A stretch of DNA of 35,065 bases. It comes from Myxococcota bacterium. GTDB taxonomy: Bacteria > Myxococcota_A > UBA9160 > UBA4427. The notes under the pieces were generated by a model, which had not been told where the DNA came from, searched no databases, and worked only from the letters and a program-made list of their open reading frames with translations. The position numbers were made by a program, and so were the translations under genes. This document shows, one piece after another, positions 19,594 through 28,542 of this stretch (its first letter is position 1; each line of letters begins with the position of its first letter). Location: assembly GCA_028278345.1 (NCBI GenBank), contig JANQEL010000214.1, positions 1 through 35,065 on the forward strand. The letters are read 5' to 3'.

Positions 19594-20778
19594 TTATCGG
19601 TTTTCGGTTGCGGGATCTTTACCGGGCGGGCCGTCCTCGCTCGCTTCCTCGGTGTTGTAGAAGGTGAGTTCACCGAGGCTCGTGCGTTCACTTCGCAGCA
19701 CGAGCAGGCCCAGCACGACGAGCGAACTCCAGAAGACGAACCAGACCAGGAGTCCGAGTGCCAACGCTTCGGCAGGTGTGACACCGAAACGTTCGAGGAC
19801 ACTATTGAAAGCCAGTTGGTAGGTTCCGAAGAACCCGGGCGTCGAGGGGATCGCCACCGCCACGCCGACGGCGGCGAGCAGGATCCACGAGATCATCAGC
19901 GTTTCGATCGGATTACCGAGTTCCAATCCGAACGCATAGATGCCCGCAAGCATTGGAATCGTCGAGAGAAGTAGCCAGATCGTGACGCTGTGGACGAGGA
20001 TCCAGGCGAGGTGACTGCCCAATGAGAGCGAATGCAGGCCGTCGGCGAAGCGCCGCAGCAGTCGTTCCAGGGTGGCTCCAATGCGCGTCGGCAGCGGCTT
20101 CGCGGCGAAGTGGGTGATGCGAATCACCTGCTCGGGGAACAGTCGGATGGCGATCAAACCCATCACGGGTACGCAAGCCGCCGGCAACAGCAGCATGGTT
20201 CCGCGCGCGAGCAGGCTATCGCCTCCCCTCCCCGCCCAGGTGAGCGAGGCCGCGGCGATCAGGAGCACGCACACGACGTCGATCACGCGCTCGATCACGA
20301 CCGTGCCGAGGATCGAGGTGGCGCTCACCCCCTGCTTTCGAGCGAGGTACCACGAACGCACGAACTCGCCGACGCGCAGCGGCAGGATGTTGTTCACCAG
20401 GAAGCCGATCGCCTGGGCGTGGAAGAGCGGGACGCGATCGATCTCGGCGACGGGGTTGGTGAGATGACGCCAGCGAAGCGCGCGCACCCAGGTGGCGACG
20501 ATGTAACAGGGAACCGAGAGTACGAAGAGCAGGAGCAGATTCGCCTGCTTCATCGCCGCGACGACGTCTTCGATCGGGATCCCTCGCGCCACGTACCAGA
20601 TCGACAACCCCGCGATCACGATGCCGATCCAGAAGCGCCAGTTCAGGTACCAGGGCAGATCGCCGCCGAACGTAGACGACGAGGAGGCCGACGCGGGAGT
20701 CGCATCGCCCTGCGGTGCAGAAGGTCTGTCCGGGCGATCTAGCAACCCCACGCGCTCCTCATCGTCACGGTCGGCCAA
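19594..20778 (-). CDS. LPG-synthase TM / YbhN-family membrane protein
   Basis: 394-residue polytopic inner-membrane protein. A polar, disordered N-terminus (about 1-45) is followed by about eight hydrophobic segments. WVRALRWRHL, NNILPLRVGEFVRSWYL and VVIERVIDVV are the signature of the lysylphosphatidylglycerol-synthase membrane domain (UPF0104, YbhN, AglD), and STPGFFGTYQ near the C-terminus is also typical. Members move or modify lipids, or act as flippase-like proteins; the catalytic acyltransferase half of MprF is absent here, so the substrate is unknown. Start is a TTG at 20778, 12 bp after ribF; GTG at 20751 or TTG at 20745 are alternatives. The acidic tail ends DGPPGKDPATENR. Confidence 0.85.
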   Translation of the reverse strand: MADRDDEERVGLLDRPDRPSAPQGDATPASASSSSTFGGDLPWYLNWRFWIGIVIAGLSIWYVARGIPIEDVVAAMKQANLLLLFVLSVPCYIVATWVRALRWRHLTNPVAEIDRVPLFHAQAIGFLVNNILPLRVGEFVRSWYLARKQGVSATSILGTVVIERVIDVVCVLLIAAASLTWAGRGGDSLLARGTMLLLPAACVPVMGLIAIRLFPEQVIRITHFAAKPLPTRIGATLERLLRRFADGLHSLSLGSHLAWILVHSVTIWLLLSTIPMLAGIYAFGLELGNPIETLMISWILLAAVGVAVAIPSTPGFFGTYQLAFNSVLERFGVTPAEALALGLLVWFVFWSSLVVLGLLVLRSERTSLGELTFYNTEEASEDGPPGKDPATENR

Positions 20779-20790
20779 CTGCTTTCGGAC

Positions 20791-21774
20791 TCATCGCGCC
20801 GCGAGCTTCTTTCGCGCCGCCTCGATATCGGCCGCGATCTGCACCTTGAGGGCGTCCGGCCCTGGAAACTTCTGCTCGGAGCGCAGACGCGCGAAGAAGG
20901 CCAACTCGACGGAGGCACCGTACAGCTCTTCCTCGAAGTCGAGGAGATGGGCCTCGGCGAGCAGTCGGCCGTCCTCGTAGAAAGTGGGCCGGCGGCCGAC
21001 GTTCACGACGGCCCCATAGCGCTCTTCCTTTATAGGCATAGGCGCCGTTGCGGGCGCCGTAGTACCCCCGCCGTTTCGCGCGAGGATGCGCATCTCCCCG
21101 CAGTAGACCCCCACGCTCGGGAGGATCTCGTTCTCCGGCGCGAGGTTCGCAGTGGGAAAGCCGAGTGTTCGGCCGCGGCGATCACCTTCGAGAACGCGGC
21201 TGCGCACCGCAAAGGGTCGGCCGAGCAGGATCTCCGCCTCTTCGACGTTGCCCTGGCCGAGCAGCTCGCGGATGCGCGACGAGTTCACGTCGAGATCGTT
21301 GACGCGGATCTCGGGAATGATCGTCACCGAGAAGCCGAGGCCCGCGCCGATCTCCGAGAGTGCAGCCATCGAACCCTCCCGATCGCGCCCGAAGTGGAAG
21401 TCGTAACCGACGAAGACCTCGCGCGGGCCGATGCGATCCCAGACGAGATCGCGCACGAAGGCCTCGGGTGAGGTCTGCGCAAAGGCCTTGTCGAAGGGCT
21501 GCATGATCACGACATCGATGCCCACGGCCTCGAGGGCTTCGAGCTTCTGTTCGCGCGTCGCGAGCAGGCTGGGTGCGCGATCGGGTTGCAACACCTTGCG
21601 CGGATGGGGATCGAAGGTGAGAACGACCGCTTCGCCATCGAGAAGGCGCGCGCGTTCGATCACGGTTTCCATGATCGCGCGATGACCGAGATGAACACCG
21701 TCGAAGTTACCGATGGTCAGCACGGGACGAACGAGTTCGCGCTCGAGCGCGTTCGCTCCTTCAACGATCTCCAA
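20791..21774 (-). CDS. ribF: Bifunctional riboflavin kinase / FAD synthetase
   Basis: Makes FMN and then FAD from riboflavin. 327 residues. FAD synthetase half: GNFDGVHLGH at 22-31 (nucleotidyl-transferase HxGH-type motif), TFDPHPRKVL at 53-62, NSSRIRELL at 164-172. Kinase half: RTLGFPTANL at 202-211 and GAVVNVGRRPTF at 254-265. Between its first strands there is an added segment, about 233-251 (RNGGGTTAPATAPMPIKEE), which the family usually lacks. Start is a TTG with GGAG seven bases upstream; no in-frame ATG fits. Divergent from the LptF/LptG gene across 66 bp. Confidence 0.95.
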   Translation of the reverse strand: MEIVEGANALERELVRPVLTIGNFDGVHLGHRAIMETVIERARLLDGEAVVLTFDPHPRKVLQPDRAPSLLATREQKLEALEAVGIDVVIMQPFDKAFAQTSPEAFVRDLVWDRIGPREVFVGYDFHFGRDREGSMAALSEIGAGLGFSVTIIPEIRVNDLDVNSSRIRELLGQGNVEEAEILLGRPFAVRSRVLEGDRRGRTLGFPTANLAPENEILPSVGVYCGEMRILARNGGGTTAPATAPMPIKEERYGAVVNVGRRPTFYEDGRLLAEAHLLDFEEELYGASVELAFFARLRSEQKFPGPDALKVQIAADIEAARKKLAAR

Positions 21775-21803
21775 TTCCCGTCTCCAATTCGATCTCCAAC
21801 CTC
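21766..21803. repeat. Degenerate 12/13-bp repeat over the ribF start
   Basis: Three near-copies of GATCTCCAATTC (sense for ribF: GAATTGGAGATC), spaced 12 and 13 bp, cover the ribF start codon, its ribosome site and half of the divergent gap. Each sense copy brings a TTGGAG. Confidence 0.65.
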
Positions 21804-21840
21804 GGCTCCGCCTCCAAGGCTCCCTGCTAGGCTTCCGTCC

Positions 21841-22920
21841 GTGCGAACCCTGTCGCGTTACTTTGCGTTGCGTTACCTGGGGCTGTTCGCCTTGATCCTC
21901 GTCGTCTCGACGCTGACGATCGTGGTGATCGAGATGCTACTCAATCTCGACGACATGCTCTCCGCAGGCGAAGGCCCGAGCGCCCCCTTCGTGTACCTGA
22001 TGCTCCGCATCCCTTCCTACTACCTGCGTGAGCTGATCCCGATCGCGTCCTTCGCCGCCGCCTTCTTTGCGCTGGCCATCGGATCCCATTGGTTCGAAGT
22101 ATCGGCTGCCAAGGCGGGGGGCATCTCGCCCGATCGATTGGTGCTGCCGATGCTCGCGGCGGCCGTGCTCGTGGCGCTCGGAACCTATGCCCTCGGCGAG
22201 ACCTGGATCGTGGGTTCGACGCGCGAATGGAATCGCTTCGAATCGGGGGGCGGTCCGCACATCAGCTATCGCGAAGGCTCCTTCTGGTATCAGCACGGGC
22301 GCACCATCTACAACATCTCCCAGGCCGATGCTTCCAGGCGAACCCTGCGGGGAGTACGGCTCTTCGATCTCGACGAGAACGGTCGCTTGCTTCGAACCGT
22401 CGACGCACCGCAGGTCGACGTCGACGATGAACACCGCTGGCACATCGAAAGCGCGGTGGTTCGATACTACGATCCCGACGACCGCGACGCCGCCGTGCGC
22501 GTCGAAGAGTTGAGCGGCGTCACCCTCGACGTGAGCGATCCGAACGATACGGCCCTGATCAACAGCGACCTCCACAGCCTCACCGTCGAAAAGCTGCGCG
22601 CCCACGCCGCCATCCGCGAACGTGAGGGGGAGAACGTCCACCGCGTCGAAGCCGTGCTCTATGCCCGCTTCGTCGAACCGCTGAGCGTCGTGCTCTTCGC
22701 CCTGCTCGCCGCGCCATTCGGCCTGCGCGTGGGTGGAGGCCGCGGCTTCGGCCTCCCCGCCCTGCTCGGCATCGCGACGGTTTCGGGCTACTTCGCGCTT
22801 CGCAGCATCTCGACCACCCTTGCCAGCGAGGGCGTCGTCTCGGCCGCCACCGCGTCGACGACGTTGGTGATCGCCTTCGCCCTCGCGGGCGCGCTCCACC
22901 TGCGATTCATCGAGCGCTAG
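21841..22920 (+). CDS. LptF/LptG-family LPS export permease
   Basis: Inner-membrane subunit of the LptB2FG transporter that extracts lipopolysaccharide towards the outer membrane. The GTG at 21841 opens VRTLSRYFALRYLGLFALIL and gives 359 residues, the usual length; the longer open frame upstream is antisense to ribF. Three N-terminal membrane segments (about 10-35, 50-85, 100-120), a periplasmic beta domain (about 125-270), and three C-terminal segments (about 275-355) match YjgP/YjgQ. LptF and LptG cannot be told apart here, and the second permease is not in the window. The stop TAG shares a CTAG with the hflC stop on the other strand. Confidence 0.9.
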   Translation: MRTLSRYFALRYLGLFALILVVSTLTIVVIEMLLNLDDMLSAGEGPSAPFVYLMLRIPSYYLRELIPIASFAAAFFALAIGSHWFEVSAAKAGGISPDRLVLPMLAAAVLVALGTYALGETWIVGSTREWNRFESGGGPHISYREGSFWYQHGRTIYNISQADASRRTLRGVRLFDLDENGRLLRTVDAPQVDVDDEHRWHIESAVVRYYDPDDRDAAVRVEELSGVTLDVSDPNDTALINSDLHSLTVEKLRAHAAIREREGENVHRVEAVLYARFVEPLSVVLFALLAAPFGLRVGGGRGFGLPALLGIATVSGYFALRSISTTLASEGVVSAATASTTLVIAFALAGALHLRFIER

Positions 22921-23831
22921 CGTCCCGAAGAAACCGGCGGCAGCTTGCGCACGTCGAGTTCGGGCTCGAGGTTGCGCAGGAACGGATGATCGGGAGAGAG
23001 GATCATCGTCGTGCCGTCACCGAGGGACTTACGATACGCCTCGAGGCTGCGCACGAAGGTGTAGAACTCGGGGTCGCGCGAGTGCGCCGCCGCAAAGATC
23101 CGCGTGGCTTCGGCGTCGCCCTCACCACGCAGCCGCTCGCTCTCGGCTCGCGCGGTGGCCAACGTCGTCCGGGCGTTGCGCTCGGCGCCCGCGCGCATCT
23201 CGCGCGCCATTCGATCGCCCTGGGCGCGGTGCTCACGCGCGAGCGCTCGGCGCTGCTCACGCATCTGTGCATAGGCCGACTCGAGCGCGTTCGGCGGAAG
23301 CTCGGTGCGGTTCAACCGGATGTCGACGACCTCGACCCCCGTGTCCTCGAGACGCGCGGTGCTTTCCTCGGCCAGGGTCGCGAGGGCTTCGCTCCGTGCG
23401 AGCAGTTGAGACAGATCGAGGGCCGCGATCTTCGAACCGGCCAACGACTTGACGTCCTCGAGGATCCGCTGCTCGGCCTGGGCTTCTCCACTCGGAAACT
23501 GTCGCCGGAACTCGAGAGGATCGACGATTCGCCAGATCGCGTAGTAGTCGATGATGATCCGCTCGTCGTTCGCGATCATCATTTCATGGGGTTCGGCGTT
23601 CAAGTAACGCAGACGACGGTCGAAGGTCAGCACCTCGTCGACGAACGGAAAGACGATGACCTCCGCCAACCCCGGTTCCGTGATCGACGCGCGCGGACCC
23701 GTAACACCGACGACGACCTTGTATTCGTGCTCCTTGGCGATCACGATCGGACCGTAACCGTACTCGGCCGCCCACAATGCGCTCACGATGATGGCGACGA
23801 CGAGCAACAGCGGCAGCATCAGACGCCCCAT
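22917..23831 (-). CDS. hflC: HflC-type SPFH membrane protein
   Basis: Partner of HflK in a large membrane cage that, in E. coli, surrounds FtsH protease. 304 residues: N-terminal membrane helix (about 5-25), an SPFH/Band 7 domain (YGPIVIAKEHEYKVVVGV to about residue 190), then a long Ala/Arg/Glu-rich coiled coil (AREHRAQGDRMAREMRAGAERNARTTLATARAE) and the HflC-like EFYTFVRSLEAYRKSLGDGTTMILSPDHPFLR. The ATG at 23831 overlaps the hflK stop (TGATG) with GAGGAGGAG just before it. Last gene of its operon. Confidence 0.93.
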   Translation of the reverse strand: MGRLMLPLLLVVAIIVSALWAAEYGYGPIVIAKEHEYKVVVGVTGPRASITEPGLAEVIVFPFVDEVLTFDRRLRYLNAEPHEMMIANDERIIIDYYAIWRIVDPLEFRRQFPSGEAQAEQRILEDVKSLAGSKIAALDLSQLLARSEALATLAEESTARLEDTGVEVVDIRLNRTELPPNALESAYAQMREQRRALAREHRAQGDRMAREMRAGAERNARTTLATARAESERLRGEGDAEATRIFAAAHSRDPEFYTFVRSLEAYRKSLGDGTTMILSPDHPFLRNLEPELDVRKLPPVSSGR

Positions 23832-24880
23832 CACTCCTCCTCCTGCTCATCCTGCTCATCGGGAGCGTTCGAGGTTCCGCTTGCGGCCTGGGGCAACGAC
23901 AACATGGGAAGCATCTGAACGGTGTCGGGCTCGACCACGAACTTGTCGACTCCCTGCATCACCGATTCCATCGTCTCGAAGTAGAGGCGCTGGCGGGTGA
24001 CTTCGCGCGCCGCCTGGTACTCGGCCAGCAGCAGCTCGAAGCGCTTCGCCTCGCCGGTCGCCTCGATCACCTTGGCCTGCTTGTAGGCTTCGGCGCCCTC
24101 GGTGAGTTCGACCGCCTTGGCGTTCGCGCGCTCGCGGATCTCGCGCGCGTCACCTTGCGCGACCGACACCGTCCGATCCTTGTCCTGCTTGGCCGCCACC
24201 ACGTCGTCGAATGCCGCCTGGACTTCGGACGGTGCCTGCACGCTCTGGAAAGAGACCGAGAGAATCTGGAAGGCCGACTGGCCGCCTTCACCTCGGGCGT
24301 ACTGCACCAGGATCTCCTCGAGGGTCACCCGGGCCGCGCGTTCGATGCCCTCGCGATTGCTCTGCATCGCTTCGTCGATGGGGTGGCGACCGATGACTTC
24401 GCGGGTGGCCGCTTGCGCTGCATCGCGCAGGGTCTGGGTCGGATCCACCAGGGAGTAGAGGTAGGTGAACGGATCCCCCACTCGGTACTGCACCACGTAG
24501 CGAGGGATCACGATGTTGCTGTCCGAAGTCTGGACTTCGTTCTCGTCGATCTGGACGACGTCCGCGAGCCCCTGCGCGAATTCGCCGTCGTCGACGCCGA
24601 ACCCGATACGTCGAACCTCACTGGTATTCACGACCTGGTGCGAACCGATCGGCACCGGGAAGCGCCACTGCCAGCCCTCGTCCCGAACGGTGTCGCTGTG
24701 GACCCCGAGGAACAAGACGACCGAGGTTTCACCGGGCTCGTTGTAGTACAAGCCCGTCGAGGCCCACCCGCCGATCACCCCCAGCGCCACCAGCACGACC
24801 GTGCCGTTGAACACCGCGCGCGCGGCCGAGCGCCGGATCTTCTGATCCGTGTTCAGTTCGTCGCCATCGGGGGGAGTCAC
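23831..24880 (-). CDS. hflK: HflK-type SPFH membrane protein
   Basis: 349 residues from a GTG one base after the slipin stop. N-terminal membrane helix at about 25-47, then the HflK motif STGLYYNEPGETSVVLFLG, the SPFH domain (SNIVIPRYVVQYRVGDPFTYLY), and a coiled coil. The core IRERANAKAVELTEGAEAYKQAKVIEATGEAKRF is very typical of HflK. The tail is an acidic repeat (DEQDEQEEE), unlike the Gly-rich termini of many HflK proteins. No ftsH is seen nearby. Confidence 0.94.
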   Translation of the reverse strand: MTPPDGDELNTDQKIRRSAARAVFNGTVVLVALGVIGGWASTGLYYNEPGETSVVLFLGVHSDTVRDEGWQWRFPVPIGSHQVVNTSEVRRIGFGVDDGEFAQGLADVVQIDENEVQTSDSNIVIPRYVVQYRVGDPFTYLYSLVDPTQTLRDAAQAATREVIGRHPIDEAMQSNREGIERAARVTLEEILVQYARGEGGQSAFQILSVSFQSVQAPSEVQAAFDDVVAAKQDKDRTVSVAQGDAREIRERANAKAVELTEGAEAYKQAKVIEATGEAKRFELLLAEYQAAREVTRQRLYFETMESVMQGVDKFVVEPDTVQMLPMLSLPQAASGTSNAPDEQDEQEEE

Positions 24881-24881
24881 G

Positions 24882-25676
24882 CTAGGACGCCTGCTCCGGT
24901 GGGTTCGGCGAATCCGAAGCCCTCGCCGCTTCGTCCTGCGCCATCTGATCGTAGAAGGGCTTCAAGAGATCGAGGGGCACGGGGAAGATCGTGGTCGAAT
25001 TCTTGTCGCCCGCGACTTCGGCCAGGGTCTGGAGATAACGCAGCTGCAAGCCGGTCGGCTCGCTCGCCAAGACGCGCGAGGCGTCGGCCAGGCGCTGGGC
25101 GGCCTGGTATTCACCTTCGGCGAGCACGACCTTGGCGCGCTTTTCGCGCTCGGCCTCGGCCTGCTTGGCCATCACGCGCTGCATCTCCTGCGGCAGGTCG
25201 ATCTGCTTCACCTCGACGGCGCGCACCTTCACGCCCCAGGGCTCGGTCTGCAGATCGATGATCTCCTGCAGCTTTCGGTTGATGCTCTCGCGATCGGAGA
25301 GCAGGTCGTCGAGTTCGGCCTGACCACAGACGCTTCGAAGCGTCGCCTGCGCGAGCTGCGAAGTACCGTAGAGGTAGTTCTCCACCTGGATCACCGACTT
25401 CTCGGGATGCAGCACGCGGAAGTAGAGCACCGCGTTCACCTTGATGGAGACGTTGTCGCGGGTGATGACTTCCTGCGACGGCACGTCCATCACGATCTCA
25501 CGCAGGCTGATCTTCACCATGCGATCGATGCCGGGGATGATCCACTTCAGACCCGCGGTCTTCACGCCCGAGAAGCGACCGAGGCGAAACACCACGCCGC
25601 GCTCGTATTCGGTGATGATGCGAATCCCCGCGAACACCAGCAGCGCGAGCGTTCCGAGCAGAATCGGCACAAACAT
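24882..25676 (-). CDS. Slipin / stomatin-like SPFH protein
   Basis: 264 residues from an ATG at 25676 with GGGAGGGG seven bases upstream; the frame extends further but without signal features. One membrane helix ([16 protein letters not shown]), then a stomatin SPFH domain: [53 protein letters not shown]. The coiled coil has [20 protein letters not shown] and the end has [24 protein letters not shown]. Slipins usually pair with an upstream NfeD protein, as here (61 bp away), and form membrane microdomains. Unusually it is followed at once by hflK and hflC. Confidence 0.95.
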   Translation of the reverse strand: MFVPILLGTLALLVFAGIRIITEYERGVVFRLGRFSGVKTAGLKWIIPGIDRMVKISLREIVMDVPSQEVITRDNVSIKVNAVLYFRVLHPEKSVIQVENYLYGTSQLAQATLRSVCGQAELDDLLSDRESINRKLQEIIDLQTEPWGVKVRAVEVKQIDLPQEMQRVMAKQAEAEREKRAKVVLAEGEYQAAQRLADASRVLASEPTGLQLRYLQTLAEVAGDKNSTTIFPVPLDLLKPFYDQMAQDEAARASDSPNPPEQAS

Positions 25677-25702
25677 CAGACTTCCCCTCCCTCCTAAATC
25701 CG

Positions 25703-25724
25703 TCTCGAACGGTCTCAAACGGTC
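25703..25724. repeat. 10-bp tandem repeat upstream of the slipin gene
   Basis: Two copies of TCTCRAACGG plus two further bases, in the 61-bp nfeD-slipin gap, ending 27 bp before the slipin start. Confidence 0.6.
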
Positions 25725-25737
25725 GGCATCATAGGGA

Positions 25738-27150
25738 TCAAGATGACTCTACGCGACGCACCGTCATGTGCAGACCGTCGACCGAGGCGACCTCGACGCT
25801 GGCCCCCTCTTCGATCGATTCCCCGCTTCCGTCGGACAAAGCGGCATCCCAATACTCGCCGCGAACGAAGACCTTGCCTTCGGGATCCAGCGGGCTCACC
25901 ACCTTGCCCACGAGCCCGACGAGCTCGTCGACCCCCGTCGTCTGGCCGCCCACCATGGCGCGACCGACGGAGAAGATGATCAAGCCGCCGAAGAGCGCGA
26001 ACGCCGCCACGGCCGGCACGAGCACGCTCCAGAACGACACGGTCAGATCGGAGAGATCGGGTTGATCGAAGATCATCGACCCGCCGAGCAGGATGAGCGC
26101 AACGCCAGTCGCGAAGAGCGCACCGAAGGCGCTCACGAACATCTCGGCGACGAACAAGGCGAGGCCCGCGAGGATCAGGATCAGACCGACCCAATCGAAG
26201 GGCAGGATCTGGAAGGCGATCGCGGCGAGGATCATGCACACGAGGCCGACCGCACCGGGCACGATCAAGCCGGGGTTGTTGAACTCGGTGTAGAGGCCGA
26301 TGCCGCCTGCGAGGAAGAGCAGGATCGCGACGTTCGGGTCGGCCAGGAAGTTGAAGATCTCCTGCAGCAGTGTCATCTCGATCTGCCGCGCCGGTAGACC
26401 CGCCAGCGCCAACTCGCGCTCTTTGCCGGCGACTCGCACGACGCGACCTTCGATGGCTTCGAGCAGCTCCGCCCGGTTTTCCGCGATGATGTCGATCACG
26501 CCGAGTTCGAGGGCCTTGGTCTCGCTCACCGCGACGCTCTCGCGCACGGCCTGCACGACCCATTCGACGTTGCGGTTCCGCTCCTGGGCGATCGACTCCA
26601 TCATCGCCGCGAGCGCGTTCTCGGCCTTCTCCATGCCGACATCGACGGACTGCCCCGGCGGTGGCGGCTCTTGTCCCGGTTGCCCCGTAGGCGTCGGTTG
26701 GCGCTCGGTTCCGCCGCCGGCCGAAACGGGATGGGCTGCGCCGATGCTGGTGCCCGGTGACATCGCCGCCACGTTCGCCGCTACCGTGATGAAGGTGCCG
26801 GCCGAGATCGCCCAGGCCCCGCGCGGCGTGACGTAGACGATGATCGGCACCGACGAGTTGAGCATGGCCTGCAGGATGTCGCGCGTCGAAGCCACCAGGC
26901 CGCCCGGAGTATCGAGTTCGACGAGCAGTGCCGCCGCGCCTTCGCGCTCACTCGCTTCGATCGCGTCGAGTAGATAGGAGGCCGACGCCGGATTGATCGA
27001 ACCGACGATCGTCGCGACATTGATGTGCCCGCCGCCACGCGCCGGCGCCAGCTGGGCCAACGAAAGCAGCGTCCCCATGGCGATGAAGGCCACGGACAAC
27101 ATGCGAACTCGACGTCTCGAACGCGCTCTCTTCAACGCGGCTCCCTTCAC
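25738..27150 (-). CDS. NfeD-family membrane serine protease (ClpP-like, long form)
   Basis: Membrane protease related to archaeal PH1510, which cleaves stomatin. 470 residues from a GTG at 27150 preceded by GAGGGG; a GTG at 27165 and an ATG at 27102 are alternatives. Signal peptide about 10-38, ClpP-fold domain with [17 protein letters not shown] and a predicted Ser-Lys dyad: Ser116 ([13 protein letters not shown]) and Lys175 ([15 protein letters not shown]). A Pro/Gly-rich insert (about 144-167) lies between them. Several membrane helices span about 260-400, and a C-terminal OB-fold NfeD domain runs from about 410 ([24 protein letters not shown]). It sits directly before the slipin, its usual partner. 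Confidence 0.93.
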   Translation of the reverse strand: MKGAALKRARSRRRVRMLSVAFIAMGTLLSLAQLAPARGGGHINVATIVGSINPASASYLLDAIEASEREGAAALLVELDTPGGLVASTRDILQAMLNSSVPIIVYVTPRGAWAISAGTFITVAANVAAMSPGTSIGAAHPVSAGGGTERQPTPTGQPGQEPPPPGQSVDVGMEKAENALAAMMESIAQERNRNVEWVVQAVRESVAVSETKALELGVIDIIAENRAELLEAIEGRVVRVAGKERELALAGLPARQIEMTLLQEIFNFLADPNVAILLFLAGGIGLYTEFNNPGLIVPGAVGLVCMILAAIAFQILPFDWVGLILILAGLALFVAEMFVSAFGALFATGVALILLGGSMIFDQPDLSDLTVSFWSVLVPAVAAFALFGGLIIFSVGRAMVGGQTTGVDELVGLVGKVVSPLDPEGKVFVRGEYWDAALSDGSGESIEEGASVEVASVDGLHMTVRRVESS

Positions 27151-27151
27151 A

Positions 27152-27193
27152 CTCTTTCCCCTCACCTCTTTCCCCTCACCCCTTTCCCGTCAC
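27152..27193. repeat. 14-bp tandem repeat between coaBC and nfeD
   Basis: Three head-to-tail copies of CTCTTTCCCCTCAC (sense strand GTGAGGGGAAAGAG). Two are perfect and the third, which contains the coaBC stop codon, has two changes. Each sense copy carries a GTG and a GAGGGG ribosome-like site, and the array ends at the nfeD start. Confidence 0.85.
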
Positions 27194-28407
27194 GTTCGTT
27201 CTCCGAGCAGCTTCTCTACCCGGTCGAGCAACTCGGCCGCGACCTGCGATTTCGGAAGCAGCGCGAGTTCTTCGATCTCGCCCTCAGGCCAGACGAAGCT
27301 CACCGCGTTTTCGTCGACGTTGAAACCCGCGTCGCTGCGCGAGATGTCATTGGCCACGATCAGATCGCATCCCTTGCGTTCGAGTTTGCGTTGGGCGGCG
27401 GGGATCACGTCGTGGCTCTCGGCCGCGAAGCCCACGACCACTTGCTTTCCCCCGGATGCCTTCACCTCTGTACAGACGTCGGCCAGGATGTCGGGGTTGC
27501 GCACGAGGTCGATCTGCAGGCCCCCGTCGGGCGCGAGGTCTTCCTTCTTGATCTTGAGCGTGCTGGCTTCCCGCGGACGGAAGTCGGCGACGGCGGCCGC
27601 CTTGATGACGACCTGGGCGCCCGCGAGTTCGCGCAACACCACCTCGTGCATTTCGAGGGCGGAACCGACGTCGATGCGATCGACGCCGAAGGGCGTGGCC
27701 AGAGGCGTCTCGCCGGCGACCAGCAGCACGTCCGCGCCGCGCAGCGCCGCCTGGGCCGCGATCGCGAAGCCCATCTTGCCCGAAGAGCGGTTCGTCACGC
27801 TGCGCACGCTGTCGATCGGTTCCGACGTCCCCCCGGCGGTGACGATTACGCGCTGCCCGGAAAGGCTCTGCGCGGTGAGCACGCGCTCGGCCGCGTCGGC
27901 GATCACGGCGGGATCCGACATACGCCCCTCGCCCTGCCAACCGCAGGCGAGGTCGCCGGCATCGGGCCCGACGGTTTCGAAGCCGCGTTCGCGCAGCGCA
28001 GCGAGGTTTCGTTGGGTGACTTCGTCGTTCCACATGTTGACGTTCATCGCCGGCGCGACGAGCAGCGGGGCGCGCGTGGCGAGCACCACCGCGGTCACCA
28101 GGTCGTCGGTGATCCCGCGCGCCAGTTTGGCGATCAGGTTCGCGGTAATCGGCGCGACCAACACGACCTCGGCCCAATCGGCGATGGCGATGTGATCGAT
28201 CTCTCCGCTCTGGGAGTCGAAGAGATCGTCGCCGACCGGGTGCTGGCTCAGCGCCTCGAGCACCAGCGGCGAAACGAAGCGCGTGGCGTCGCGCGTCATC
28301 ACACAACGCACGTTGTGGCCGGCGCCGGTCAGGGCGCGCACGAGTTCGGGGGCCTTGTAGGCCGCGATCCCGCCGCTCACGGCGAGCACGATGCGACGCG
28401 GATTCAT
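27190..28407 (-). CDS. coaBC: Phosphopantothenoylcysteine synthetase / decarboxylase
   Basis: Two steps of coenzyme A synthesis: joining phosphopantothenate to cysteine (CoaB half) and FMN-dependent decarboxylation (CoaC half). The ATG at 28407 opens MNPRRIVLAVSGGIAAYKAPEL and gives 405 residues, the usual size, with GGGGAG ten bases upstream. CoaC: active-site His72 (GEIDHIAIADWAE), substrate loop PAMNVNMW at 119-126, flap Cys155 (GDLACGWQGEGRM). CoaB: VIVTAGGTSEPIDSVRSVTNRSSGKMG at about 187-213 and KAAAVADFRP. It follows rsmD-coaD by 135 bp; that gap holds only a weak direct repeat of GCCCTTAC. Confidence 0.96.
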   Translation of the reverse strand: MNPRRIVLAVSGGIAAYKAPELVRALTGAGHNVRCVMTRDATRFVSPLVLEALSQHPVGDDLFDSQSGEIDHIAIADWAEVVLVAPITANLIAKLARGITDDLVTAVVLATRAPLLVAPAMNVNMWNDEVTQRNLAALRERGFETVGPDAGDLACGWQGEGRMSDPAVIADAAERVLTAQSLSGQRVIVTAGGTSEPIDSVRSVTNRSSGKMGFAIAAQAALRGADVLLVAGETPLATPFGVDRIDVGSALEMHEVVLRELAGAQVVIKAAAVADFRPREASTLKIKKEDLAPDGGLQIDLVRNPDILADVCTEVKASGGKQVVVGFAAESHDVIPAAQRKLERKGCDLIVANDISRSDAGFNVDENAVSFVWPEGEIEELALLPKSQVAAELLDRVEKLLGERT

Positions 28408-28542
28408 GACTCGTGGGCTCCCCGGGATACGGCCCGAACGCGCTCGAACACGATAGTCGAGCGATATCGCGAGCTTACCCAAGTGCGGGGCGCGATCCAA
28501 ACAGCCGCTCTCTAGCGCCCTTACACCACGGCCCTTACGCCC

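Noticed and set aside
17774..19660. 628-codon plus-strand frame opposite pilB
   Set aside because: Shadow of PilB; its own end lies in the neighbouring gene.
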